A stretch of DNA of 64,000 nt from Oreohelix idahoensis (taxonomy: Eukaryota > Mollusca > Gastropoda > Stylommatophora > Oreohelicidae): positions 80,001-144,000 of the forward strand of contig JAMPIV010004939.1 of the NCBI GenBank assembly GCA_024509875.1, in the 5' to 3' direction. The position numbers and the translations under genes are program-made. Every line of letters starts with the position of its first letter. The stretch's first letter is position 1. Under the pieces are notes generated by a model that saw nothing but the letters and a program-made list of their open reading frames with translations, was not told where the DNA came from and searched no databases. This document shows, in pieces, positions 22,391 to 33,362 of the stretch.

Positions 22391-22450
22391 TGCCCCCAAT
22401 GCAGTACTTTATTCGAACCGGGTACCATAACTACTTTGAGTTGTGGTCAC
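22391..22450 (+). other. Cys/His motif between gag and protease of element C
   Basis: In the frame starting at 22388 the sequence reads CPQCSTLFEPGTITTLSCGH, a C-x2-C-x13-C-x-H arrangement that could bind zinc. It is linked upstream, in the same frame, to the sequence after the A run at 22260, and downstream it must shift again to enter the protease. A nucleic-acid-binding role is inferred from its position, where other elements have a CCHC knuckle. Confidence 0.5.
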
Positions 22451-23121
22451 CCACTTCCCGCTCTCCTGCTGCTGTTGCGCATGACGGGAGGGGTTCTTTA
22501 ATTCTACATAAGGGTCTTGTTAATGATACTCCGGTCTCACTACTTTTCGATTCCGGATGCACCACTATTGGTGTTAGACAATCGCTTGTAGATCCATCTT
22601 GTGCTACAGGAAGGGTTATTAAATGTGTCACATTTGGCGGCACTCTAGAAAAATATCCTACTGCTGTAATTCGCATTGCCACTCCTTTCTTTACTGGAGA
22701 TGTGCATGCTTGTCTCTTACCTAATCCTATTGCGGACCTTATTATTGGTCGTATTCACGGAGTTAGGGAGTGTACCCCACAGCAGACTGCTGCTTGGGAA
22801 GATAATAACATGCAAGCTACAAATGCAGTAGTTACAAGAGCACAAGCTCTACAAACACCCGAAACTTCACTGAATAGTGATAATGAAGTTGATAGCCAAG
22901 ATAGTCACTTAGTGATTACTCGTGACTCTTTCATAAAATTGCAAGAAGAAGATCCTTCTTTAAAAAAATTCTTCGTTCTTGCGAAGAAAGGTGATCCGAA
23001 TCAGGATACAAATAGAAAATCTTGGATTGCAATGAGAAACGGCGTACTTGTACGTATGGTACAAGATTCGACTACGTCGGCACATTCGCAAATTCTTGTT
23101 CCCAAGAGCATGAGAGTGTAA
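22440..23121 (+). pseudogene. pol: Element C aspartic protease and linker
   Basis: Open frame to a TAA at 23119-23121. The protease active-site loop is LLFDSGCTT (Asp-Ser-Gly), near 22543; a flap-like region follows, then the LIIGR(I)HG motif that corresponds to the ILGRD-type second signature. The rest is a linker (TRAQALQTPE, LQEEDPSLKKFF) and a short domain before integrase (LVRMVQDSTTSAHSQILVPKSMR). The TAA separates it, in the same frame, from the integrase. The protease would cleave the Gag-Pol precursor. Confidence 0.85.
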
Positions 23122-25728
23122 ATATTGCAACATGCTCATGACTCGCAATGTGCTGGACATATGGGTTTTGCCCGTACGAACTCGAGAGTCCTTGCGGCTT
23201 TCTTTTGGCCTTTTGTCAATAAGGACATTCGTATTTACTGCCGATCATGCAAGGTATGTCAGGAGGTCAAATCTAGAGGACCACGACATGCTGCGCCTAT
23301 CCAGGCTGCTGACATTCCTATTCTGCCGTTTCAGAAAATGGCCATAGATATTATTGGCCCTTTTAAGGTCAAGTCGGCCAGAGGACATCAGTTTATCCTT
23401 ACATGTGTCGATATGTGCACACGTTGGCCAGAGGCTATTCCTCTTAAGAGCATATCTACTACAGATATCGCAGATGCTCTTTGGTTGATATTTTCTCGCT
23501 TGGGGTTCCCCAGAGAAATCTTGTCAGACCATGGCACTCAACTCATATCTGACACTATGTCACAGGTAATGTCTACCTTACATATTGAACGATCTCTCAG
23601 TAGTATCTACCATCCTATGTCTAATGGGTTAGTTGAGCGTCTGAATAGAACGCTCAAGACTTTGCTTGGTAAGATAACTGAAGATCATCCTCAAGATTGG
23701 GACAGGGTTTTACCCGCGGCTCTCTTTGCCTATAGAGAAGTCCCTAATGAACACACAGGATTTCTCCCTTCGAACTTGTCTTTGGCGCGCGTCCACGCGG
23801 CCCTATGTCTTTATTACACGATCTCATCACTGCCGATGATATTAGCGATGAAACTCAATCCTCATATGAGTATGTCTGCTCTTAGACAAAAGATCATTGA
23901 GGCGTGTAAGCTAGCAACTGCTTCATCAGAAATTGCTAAAGAGAAGGCAAGGCAGTTCGCTAACAAGAATAGATGTCTACGACAACTTTGTCCAGGTGAC
24001 AAAGCATTCGTCCTACTCCCCAGTAGGGAAAATAGACTTCTTATTGCATGGAAAGGTCCGTATGCAATAGTCTCTCGGATTTCCGATGTTGACTATGTGG
24101 TCGATATTGATGGAAAGCATAAAACTTTCCACATAAACATGCTTTCGGAATTTCACGAACGTCCCGACTATTTGCTGCCTATTTTCCAGGCAACGGATGA
24201 TGCTCCTGCACCTCACGGTCATTATTCATCCCTGTCTGTCATACAGGATGAGGAAGCTACCTTCTCTGATGTCAACCTTCCCCTTCCAGTGGTTCCATTA
24301 CATTCCACGGAATCTTGGAAAAACGTTTCTGTTTCTCCTAATCTTTCTGGTGACGAACATCGACAAGTCTTGTCGATGTTACAAACATTTCAGGATGTTC
24401 TCACTGACATTCCTGGACACACAGATGTCATAGAACATGACATAATTCTTACCGACAATAATCCAATTAGGGTTAGGCCGTATCCTATTCCTATACACTT
24501 TCAGTCGCAGGTGGAAAAGGAATTGGATGAAATGATTCAATTAAAAATAATTGAACCATCGACTTCACCATATTCTTCTTCCATGGTTATTGTCCGGAAG
24601 AAGGATAAGAACATACGAATTTGCGTTGATTATCGCAAATTGAATCAGGTCACAAAGTTCGACGCTGAACCGATGCCTTTGTTAGAAGATCTACTGATTA
24701 GACTTTCTAATTCTAGATTCTTCACTAAACTTGACTTGTCTAAAGGTTATTGGCAAGTGCCTTTAGCAGAGCATGCCAAACCTCTTACTGCTTTTTCTAC
24801 ACCTAGGCGTCTATTTCAATGGAATGTTATGCCTTTTGGTCTCATGAACGCCCCTGCCACTTTCGTTCGCATGATGCGTCGAATTCTGTCACATCGTTCG
24901 GATGTCATCGCATACTTAGATGACATCTGTCTCTTCAGTGATACCTGGGAAGATCACTATTTAGGGTTATATGACTTACTGTCCACTCTACGTGAGAATA
25001 ATTTGACAGCAAAACCTTCTAAAGCTTTTGTTGGTTTTGGTGAAATCTCTTTCCTGGGTCATCGTGTTGGTCATGGTCTCTTGAATACAGAAGACCACAA
25101 TACTTCCAAAATACTGAACATCTCTGTTCCTAAAACGAAGAAACAAGTTAGGAGTCTCTTAGGTTTAATTCAATTTTATGGGAGATTTATTCCAAATTTA
25201 TCTTCTATCATGGCACCTCTCTCAACATTGTTGAAGAAAGGTTCGCCTAATCTGGTCCGTTGGTCTGGAGAATGCCAATCTTCACTAGACCAAATCAAGA
25301 ATATATTTTCTTCTCCTCCCATCTTAAGATTACCTACTCTTGATAGGACTTTTGTTCTTCGGAGTGATGCTTCATCCACTGGGATTGGAGCAGCACTGAT
25401 GCAAGAATACGCAAATACTCTGCATCCTGTTATGTACATTTCTAGAAAACTAAATGCGGCAGAGAGGAACTACTCGGTTTTAGACCGTGAGTTGTTAGCG
25501 AGGGTTTGGTCAATTCTAAAGCTACAAAGATTCCTCCTGGGCGCACATTTCATTCTAGAGACTGATCAGAAAGCTCTTACAGCTATTCAGACTAAGAATT
25601 TGAAGAGTTCGAGATCCACTCGATATGCTATAGCTCTTCAACCTTTTCACTTCACGGTACGAGCTATCCGTGGTGCGGATAATGTGATGGCTGACATTTT
25701 GTCTAGATGCCCACATGACTCCAACTAA
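23122..25728 (+). CDS. pol: Element C pol: integrase, RT and RNase H
   Basis: About 868 codons without interruption. Integrase first: HHCC zinc finger (HAHDSQCAGH, CRSCKVC) in residues 1-42; catalytic triad Asp in AIDIIGPF (about 74), Asp in LSDHGTQL (about 134), Glu in GLVERLNRTL (about 169), the DD35E spacing. GPY module at about 311 (AWKGPYAIVSRISDVDYVV). RT from about 460 (STSPYSSSMVIV, KLDLSKGYWQVP, MPFGLMNAPATF) with the active site YLDD near 597. RNase H at about 720-867 (LRSDASSTG, RELLARVW, ETDQKAL, RGADNVMADILSRC). Gene order IN-RT-RH is typical of Gmr1-like elements, not standard Gypsy. There is no start codon; it is expressed as part of a polyprotein. The RELLARVW box has Arg where the 4732-6345 copy has Met. 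Confidence 0.95.
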   Translation: MLQHAHDSQCAGHMGFARTNSRVLAAFFWPFVNKDIRIYCRSCKVCQEVKSRGPRHAAPIQAADIPILPFQKMAIDIIGPFKVKSARGHQFILTCVDMCTRWPEAIPLKSISTTDIADALWLIFSRLGFPREILSDHGTQLISDTMSQVMSTLHIERSLSSIYHPMSNGLVERLNRTLKTLLGKITEDHPQDWDRVLPAALFAYREVPNEHTGFLPSNLSLARVHAALCLYYTISSLPMILAMKLNPHMSMSALRQKIIEACKLATASSEIAKEKARQFANKNRCLRQLCPGDKAFVLLPSRENRLLIAWKGPYAIVSRISDVDYVVDIDGKHKTFHINMLSEFHERPDYLLPIFQATDDAPAPHGHYSSLSVIQDEEATFSDVNLPLPVVPLHSTESWKNVSVSPNLSGDEHRQVLSMLQTFQDVLTDIPGHTDVIEHDIILTDNNPIRVRPYPIPIHFQSQVEKELDEMIQLKIIEPSTSPYSSSMVIVRKKDKNIRICVDYRKLNQVTKFDAEPMPLLEDLLIRLSNSRFFTKLDLSKGYWQVPLAEHAKPLTAFSTPRRLFQWNVMPFGLMNAPATFVRMMRRILSHRSDVIAYLDDICLFSDTWEDHYLGLYDLLSTLRENNLTAKPSKAFVGFGEISFLGHRVGHGLLNTEDHNTSKILNISVPKTKKQVRSLLGLIQFYGRFIPNLSSIMAPLSTLLKKGSPNLVRWSGECQSSLDQIKNIFSSPPILRLPTLDRTFVLRSDASSTGIGAALMQEYANTLHPVMYISRKLNAAERNYSVLDRELLARVWSILKLQRFLLGAHFILETDQKALTAIQTKNLKSSRSTRYAIALQPFHFTVRAIRGADNVMADILSRCPHDSN

Positions 25729-26476
25729 TACTTCTGTCCTATATTTCTATATATTACAGAGTCATAACACACCTATATTTCTACAATAGATTAGCACATC
25801 TGTACTTACTTTATATGTACACACTATCGTGCTTTGTTGTCATCTTCTTCTGTTCGTTTTTTAAGACGATAGAGGAGGACTGAGTAGTTAATATAAGGGC
25901 CGTTAGTTTACTAAACAGCCACAATTATTAATAATGTATTGTACCTTATGAAGCATATTAGTTATTAATTAGCATTATATTGCTTGTACTTTCTCAGAAT
26001 GTCATTGTTGAGCTGAGGACTTACCTTACGAGTTCTAGATTGTGTACTTACCCTCGGAATACCAGAGCATATATCCTGGATCGTCATGTAGTTTAACTTT
26101 ACTATGTACTTATGTCATTACATGTCAAAGAATGTACTATTTAAATTTTCCTATCAGATTTGTACATCCATTTTTAAAGACAATATTAGAGTATGCTGTT
26201 TAATGATGATTATAGTAACTTGCATACGTATATTGTGTTACATGCTAACGTGATGTGTGTTGGTGACACCTCCCCGATGTGAATATTTTTTGAGACATAT
26301 TTATTTTTCTGTTGAGGTATATCCTCACCAGACACTCTATAATTAGCCTATTGTTTGGCAATTTAATTAATTATCAGCGCATAATTCGTGCGTTTTGAGC
26401 CGCTTATCGCTTGCTCTTTGATATTGAAAAAAAAATATGTTCCACATTTTTTTTTTATCGGGAGGAGGTGGTGATA
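25729..26476 (+). other. 3' non-coding region of element C with polypurine tract
   Basis: No protein frame. It ends in GGGAGGAGGTGGTGA (about 26460-26474), the polypurine tract directly before the 3' LTR at 26477. No envelope gene. Confidence 0.8.
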
Positions 26477-27559
26477 TGTTGCGTGATAAATTCTCGCAAC
26501 ATCGTTTTATTTCAATATCTGTTTTATAACGCAAGGGCAACAACTGCTTGAAATCTATAGTCACTTTTCTCGGTAAGCATTTGTCTTCTCGCGTTGGTAT
26601 CGAATGCAGTTAAGTTTGAGCTGTGGTCATTTTTGCGCTGGACTGCGCATGACTTGTCTTGTTGTTTGGTCGATCGGTTTCCGCCCACGACTAGTGGGAG
26701 TGAGCGATTTGGAATGGCGAAAGAGATGCCTCGTTGAAGAGGGGATCTCCGCTATTTTTTGTTCTGTCAGGGATGTGTAGTCCTCTTAATGGATATTTCG
26801 TTTATTCGAGATAATACCTCTAGTGTTTCCCACATGTCGGGAGGCGTGATATTTCTGTGTATTTCATGAAAGCAAGGTAAATTGACGTTTTCATTAACTC
26901 TATCGATTTTGGGTCGTGAGCGATTTCGATTCATAGCCTGTCTCCGAAAGTCGTCGCCACGAGATGTTTTTTCCCAGCTCACATGTCGCTGCATTGTACT
27001 GCATCGGTTGATGCATGTACCAAGGACCATTACTTGCTACTTTGTTAAATGAATTAGGTTTGGAAAACCTTTATTATCTAGAGGATATTTTTGTGGACAT
27101 TATTTATACTTCGGCAGACGTGTCTGTCTTGCTGAAGTCAAACTAAGGAGAGTGAACTGATCTCATACATCTGGTTATCTCCTGGCTGTTATAGAAAAGG
27201 ATGGAGTTTTTTCACCTGACTACATTTACAGCACTATGAAATATAACATGCATCTGACTCATCATTGTAATGCTGTCTACCGTCTATTGCTGTATTGAAT
27301 GTTGCTGTGATAATGACTGTTTGATGTGCCTACCCATTTGCGTAACCATTTTGTCACTGTGGCGTCCACAATAAATAATGAAGAAAAACGTCAACGGCTG
27401 TTTCAAGACTCATTGACTTTATACGTCGTGAGTTTACTGACGTCCTATGTGGATTGCCCTGTTATTGTTGTATGAACATTGTTTTGACTGAACACATCTA
27501 CACACTACACAAAACCAGACATGCGGATACCATCCATCATCATATGGCATCACGCATCA
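26477..27559 (+). repeat. 3' LTR of element C
   Basis: 1083 bp, same termini as the 5' LTR; AATAAA at 27370-27375. It ends at CGCATCA immediately before the AGAGA duplication and the resumption of B's gag. Confidence 0.95.
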
Positions 27560-28432
27560 AGAGATTACAAAGGGAACACGAGTTACGACTAAGGGAGTTT
27601 GAGTTTCAAGGCCATGCTCCTGAAAATGGTGCCAGTCCCTTTACCTCTGATGCCACTGCTAGCCAGGGAGCCTCAACCTCAGCTATGAATTTTCATTTAG
27701 ATCATTTTGTTGAGAAAGACGAGGATATTGAGAGCTATCTAAATAGATATGAACTATTAGCTACCACATATGGGTTAGAGAGAGAAAGGTGGAGCTTAAA
27801 GTTATCTCAGGGACTTCGTGGGGCAGCTTATGAAGTTTTTTTTGCCAAAATGAGCAAGAGGTAGATCAGGAAAATTATGACATGCTAAAGCAGGCTCTTT
27901 TGTTAAGGTATGAAAAGAATGCAGAATTCTATAGAAAAAAAATTTAGGAATGCTAAACTACTGTCAGGTGAAACCTATCACCAGTTCTCTGCACGGTTAG
28001 AGACATACTTGGAGAAATGGACTTCTCTGGGGAAAACCCAAGATCTTAAGGAAATGGTCCTTATAGAACAATTAAGAGAGTCCATGGCTCCAGACCTGAG
28101 AAAGTTTCTCATGGAACAAGGTGCAGAGAGGCTGGTGAGTTGCTAAATGTTGCAGAAAGGTATCAAGCAGCTCAGGCAGAGGTATCAGGTAATAAAAAGA
28201 AACAGGTGGATAATTTTAGGGCACCACAGAACTTTAATAAAATTGATCCTAAAGATCAAAACAAAGGTAAGCACCAATTTGATAGGCCACGGTATGACAA
28301 TAAAAATAAAATCCCACAATTCGATGAAAGGAAATATGATGAAAGAAAATCTTACAACCAAGGAAAAAGGTGGTGTAAGAATTGTCAGATGGACAATCAT
28401 GACACTGCCCGTTGCAGAAGGAAACCTGTGTA
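27560..28432 (+). pseudogene. gag: Element B gag, 3' part: capsid and zinc knuckle
   Basis: Resumes after element C with RLQREHELRLREFEFQ, then the capsid region (FHLDHFVEKDEDIESYLNRYELLA, ERERWSLKLSQGLRG, FRNAKLLSGETYHQFSARLETYLEKW, LIEQLRESMAPDLRKFL), parallel to D's gag at 51400-52290. It is broken by frameshifts near 27845, 27940 and 28135. The Lys/Arg/Asn-rich tail ends in a classical CCHC zinc knuckle, CKNCQMDNHDTARC (C-x2-C-x4-H-x4-C, 28374-28415), which binds the element's RNA. The short N-terminal codons before RLQREH in this frame come from C's LTR. Confidence 0.9.
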
Positions 28433-29440
28433 TATGGCAACCCTTCAGGTCAGGTCGACCTCAAGACAGGAGGAGGATATTATGTTAGATACCACTCCAG
28501 AAGAGATGAGGAAGGCACAGGCTGGGGATAAGACCCTCAAGCCTTGTTTCAGGAAATTGTCAACTTGTCATACAACTCCAGGCAAGGGAGATTTTTACAT
28601 GAAAAACAAGTTGATTTACAGGAAGGCCGGAACTAGATCCCATGGTCACGGACAGTTGGTTCTTCCAAAGAGATATAGGGCAGACTTAATAAGGAGCCTA
28701 CATGTGAAACCAGATGGGGACCATGAGAAAATAGGTACCATCATCCAAAAGGTGGCTCACAATTATTATTGGCCCAAGCAAGATGGGACATTGAGAATTT
28801 TGTAGAAAGGTGTAGCATAGCACATGAGGGAACACCCACAAGTGGGAACATTGATCAGGACCTGGACACGCCACGGGGCAACCGTAGGCCTGACAATAGA
28901 AAGAAAAATAAATTTGATAAAGTGGACCAAATGGAATGGGAAGCCCCTTTTCACGGACAAGCTTCACTTAACTGTTTTACAATGGCCACTATGCCGAGAG
29001 TGCAAAAAGATGTCTTACCCCAGGATAAGCCGAAAATCCCTCAATCGGACTTAAACAAACAGGAGGAAGAAGATGTAGAGAGGAAATCTCTCATCAAGAA
29101 TTTTAAGTGGGGAGAAAGCCCCATATTGGAAAATTGGGTAGCGGTCGTTTTTGTGCATATAATTCTGGGAAGAAAAATCATCACTACAGAGACTTCGGGT
29201 GGAAAGGACCTGGCATGTGCCAGGAGAAATAAGTTTTTCCGAATTACCTAAGTTTCCGAATTTAAAAGTCCATATGTAACTCTGTTTAAGAACGTGGACC
29301 TTGATGAAAAGGCAGAGGAAAATATTACATCCTCATTACCAATAATGTGTAATGAGCTGACCACTCGTTTAAAAACTGGCTGGAAACTTGCCAATGAAAA
29401 TTTGAAACAAGCCAGGAAGAAACATGCTGGCCTATTATAA
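28433..29440 (+). pseudogene. pol: Element B: protease-deleted linker and degenerate integrase region
   Basis: Directly after the zinc knuckle the sequence jumps to a string matching D downstream of its protease (VYMATLQVRS; EEMRKAQAGDKTLKPCFRKL). The protease is missing by an in-frame 375-bp deletion (by comparison with D 52259-52634). The linker continues to an integrase zinc-finger-like HNYYWP at about 28758, then a frameshift (WDIENFVERCSI in another frame). From about 28830 to 29330 I cannot find the D, D, E integrase core; the sequence resembles nothing else here. GPY-related sequence resumes near 29350 (NELTTRLKTGWKLANENLKQARKKH). Confidence 0.75.
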
Positions 29441-29463
29441 CAGGAAGGCGAAAGACAGAGGAT

Positions 29464-31168
29464 TTGGTCTTGTGGGAGAGAAGGTACTGCCTTTTCTTCT
29501 ACCCTGTAGATAATCAGAATAAGTTACAAATTGGATGGCAGGGTCCATATACAGTTCTAGAGAAGGTGTCTAGAACAAATTATAAGATAGATAAGAAGGC
29601 GAAAGAAAAAATCTATCATGTGAATCTCCTGAAGAAATATTTGGAAAGAGAACATCAGGAAGAGACACACTTGTTGACCTTGTCCATTGCCATGGAGATG
29701 AAAAAGGAACCACTTTCATCATTTGAATATCCATTATACCCCTGTGAGACTGCGGCACAGGTGAAAATCAGTACACATTTAACGAAAACTCAGAAAGAGA
29801 GAGTGCAACAGGTTCTAGATAATCATGCAGAGGTGTTAACAGACCGACCTGGGCATACAAACTTATTGGAATATGATATGAAACTGATAGACCCCACACC
29901 TGTCTGTATGAAACCCTATTCGATTCCTTTTGCTAAGGAGAAAGCTTTGAAGGAAGAGATAGACTATTTGTTGAAGGAAGGAATTATTTCGCACAGTGAA
30001 TCTTCATATAGTTCCGGTGTTGTACTCTTAAGGAAGCCCTCTGGAGAACATAGACTCTGTATAGATTACAGGAAACTGAATGCTATTACAGAAGGACAGG
30101 TGGATCCATTGCCGGATACAAATCAGCTGTTTGCCAGACTAAATAAAGCTAAATATTTCTCAAAAGTGGATCTGAGTAAAGGATACTATCAGATTCCAGT
30201 AAAGCCTGAGGTAGACCATACCTAGCTTTTAGTACCTCAGAAGGACACTATGAGTTTAATAGATTGCCATTTGGATTGAAGAATGCGCCTAGTGTCTTCT
30301 CTAGAATGATGAGAAAATTATTGGACCCTCTGAATAATCCATGTATCACAAATTGCATGGATGATATCCTTATAGCAACAGAAACATTTGAGGAACACAT
30401 TGACTCTCTGAACATGCTGTTTAATCGACTTAGGGAAGCGAATTTAACAGCCCGACCAACCAAATGTTGCGTTGGATGTAAAGAATTGGAATTCTTGGGA
30501 CACACAGTTTATCAGGGAAACATGACCCCTGACCCAAAGAATTTAGAGAAACTAAAGAAAGCCCCGAGACCACAAACCAAGAAAGACGTGAGATCCTTTG
30601 TCTCATTATGTGGTTTCTACCAAAAGTATATCAAAAACTTTAATTCCATATGTGCACCGTTAACTGATTGACACGTAAGGGAAATCCAGATCGAATTACA
30701 TGGACACCACAATGTGAAATGGCTTACCAAGAATTGAAGGAAAAGCTCACAAGTAAACCTATTTTGAAATTACCTGACTTAAGTCAAGAATTCATAGTAA
30801 GAACGGATGCCAGTAATATTGGGTTAGGTGCAACTATGCTACAGAGATCAGATGCATTGGATGGGGAATTAAGCCCAGTGGCATATGCTAGCAGAAAGTT
30901 GAATAAAGCTGAAACCAATTACTCAACTAGCGAAAAAGAATGTCTTGCAGTAATATGGGCGATAAAGAAATTCAATATTTATCTGTATGGGAAGGCATTT
31001 AAGTTGCAAACGGATCACAAACCCTTGTCGTTTCTAGCGCAGGCTAGACATGAAAACTCTAGATTACTCCGTTGGTCATTACTGATGCAGCCATTTGAGT
31101 TTAGCATAGAGTATATAAGTGGAAAAACAAATCTGGGAGCGGATTTTTTTAAGCCGCCATCCGTGTGA
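29464..31168 (+). pseudogene. pol: Element B pol: GPY module, RT and RNase H (frameshifted)
   Basis: GPY motif (GWQGPYTVLEKVSRTNYKI), linker (VLTDRPGHTNLLEYDM), RT from about 29950 (SESSYSSGVVLLRKPSGEHR, KVDLSKGYYQIPV). A frameshift at about 30215 interrupts RT. It continues at 30264 (LPFGLKNAPSVFSRMM) with the active site reading CMDD, where relatives have FMDD. An in-frame stop near 30669 is followed by RNase H (VRTDASNIGLG, SEKECLAVIW, QTDHKPLSFL, NLGADF). Unlike D, the RNase H core is present in B. About 85 percent similar to D by eye. Confidence 0.9.
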
Positions 31169-31252
31169 TGAGAATCACCCTAAACTCCAGGAAAAAAAAT
31201 AAATTTCTCTATGTGTATATAGAATTATAGACTGACATATAACGTCTGTTTT

Positions 31253-31264
31253 AAGTGGGGAGAA
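31253..31264 (+). promoter_or_regulatory. Polypurine tract of element B
   Basis: AAGTGGGGAGAA, three bases before the 3' LTR start TGTCGTG at 31267. Same core as D (55316-55326) and A. Confidence 0.8.
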
Positions 31265-33362
31265 TTTGTCGTGTGAAATTCTAATCCACATATATAAATT
31301 AAAACGTAAATGTAAAGCCTAGCAAATAAATTTAATAAAAGGAAAGAAGAATGGTAAAGAACAGTGCTGTCACAATGACTGTACTCGAAATCCCCCTTGT
31401 TTTCTCCTTCGTCTGCAAATTGTAACGTTTCACGTTGATAGTAAAAGCCTACTGCTTCAATACCCGCTTTCTACGATAAAACGTGTACTGCCTTTCTAGA
31501 AAAACCTTGAGATACGCAAGCTGACCTATATTTAATATTCCATTCATGTCATTTTATACACTAAGTTACCATAAACGAAAGACAGATGGACTAAGGATAG
31601 AAAGAAAGGGAGGGGCTGAAAGCCGGAACGCAGGCAATACTACCACAGTCTCGCGATACACAATTAATGCCACCCCTAACACGCGTGTAAGGCCACAAGC
31701 ACTAACTTTTTTTCAAATCGACAGTGATAAAAAACACTACCCATACGAGAGTTAGGGTTTAAAAAACTTACAAAACGCTTATTAGGAAACATGACATTCT
31801 ACTGTTTTATGTCTGAAATCCTGACATTAGTATGACAGTACAGCAGACACCATAAAGTTTGGAAGTGAGGAGGTGGCAACAGCACGACTATCCTAGAAGA
31901 AAATGCATATTTTGAACGCAGCCACTTAGCTCCTTTAAATTTGTATATTTGGGTTCCTTAGGACTTGCTGACAAATAATATGTTAAGTGTTACGCAAATA
32001 GTCTAGGAATTAACAGATTATAGCCAAAAGAAATAGTGAGGGTGTCAGACAACCCCAAAATCAGAATCGCTCAGTGGCAGATTTTAAAACCACCATTGTA
32101 CGGGAAATAGGTCCCCATGTTAAATCCTATTTGATTGGATAGAAGTAAATGTAAGGCTAAACACGATTAGTCGAGCTATAAATACTACCTTTTGTTGTTA
32201 GGGGAGACGGAAGGAAGGGTACTTTTTTTTGAAAAGCTGTGTAAACATGGCACGATTGGTTAGACCCGCCAATATAGTCAATCAGAGGCGTCAGGTCAGC
32301 ACCACATTTTCAAAAAAACTTACTAAAGAACCAGTGCGTTGAGCGCCAGTGCATATTTTTCTAAATAAAAGCCTGGGACATCGGCAGATCGAAATTGTGC
32401 TATATTCATTGCCAGTCAACGTAACTGTGTATTATTCCATGAATTGTGGTAAGCTTGAAATATTTGATATCTTTTTAATGAAAATTGAATGTAAATTGAT
32501 AATTTATGTCTGTATATATGTGTGGTTCAGTAGCGAACATGAGGTAAAGCCTATATAGTGCTCCAACCTGAACAGAAGGTGTCGGAGGAAAGTAAAACTA
32601 CATGGAATTGCCAAACAGTAAACTGACACCTATCTTATTGACTAGAAAGAAATCATGCTGGAATTGCAGAGGCGTAGTAACCATTAGGGAGGAGTATACT
32701 GGTGAAAATTGTTTCAGATGAAGATAGCAGTTGGCCTACCGCTCTGAACTCAGTGTTTGTTATGTATTGTGTTCAGTCTGGAAATTTATTATAAATTAGT
32801 TCTGAAATAGGAGGTACAACCTTCTTGTTTCAGGGACCGTGGTCCTAAAGTTATTGAGCAGCACCTGGTCTGAGCTTTGCTGAACCTAGAGGCTGACAGC
32901 ATACTCCTGGGTCCAGATAGTGACCAGTGAGGTGTCTCCAGAACACAGGGAGGCTATCGAGCAGAGGAGTCTTTTCCTGCCGCCATCACGAAAGATAAGC
33001 GCCTGTGGCCAGAGGAGCTCAACATTATCCCCCCCCCCCCCCTCTCAAAATCTGACTTTATAATAAAACAGAGGGAAAATACAGTGTTTAAATTGATAGG
33101 AACTGTGAACTTTTCCCCATACTATTTCCAAGATAAACAAACACTTGAAGTCATGATGACAAATAACAACATAGCTTGAAAAAACAAAACCAGTATTACC
33201 TCATATTACTACTACACAACTGACACACATAGGATAATATTAATAAAATATGTCACTACAAGGTTCACATTGATAAATTCTGTACATATAAATTGTAATT
33301 ACAATTGATTGTGATTCCTGGTTCACTTTGTAGTTGAATCAGGACATATATATTAGTGAAAA

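Larger units (their letters stand above)
18374..27564 (+). mobile_element. Element C: Gypsy retrotransposon inside the gag of B
   Basis: Element proper 18379-27559 (9181 bp), AGAGA on both sides (18374-18378, 27560-27564). LTRs 18379-19460 and 26477-27559 differ by roughly eight substitutions and a few one-base indels by eye, so the insertion is recent. Long leader 19461-20891, gag, protease, then integrase-RT-RNase H in one frame (23122-25728). Integrase precedes RT. Several in-frame stops and frameshifts break gag and pol. A near-identical but rearranged copy is at 2975-7572. Confidence 0.95.

Noticed and set aside
20892..23121. Alternative genetic code (TAA/TAG = Gln)
   Set aside because: Ordinary CAA/CAG codons are abundant, other frames end properly in TAA/TAG, and one defective element is poor evidence; mutation bias or decay is simpler.
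25729..26459. Envelope gene downstream of pol in element C
   Set aside because: No frame longer than a few dozen codons and no signal or membrane segment; the region is non-coding in both copies.
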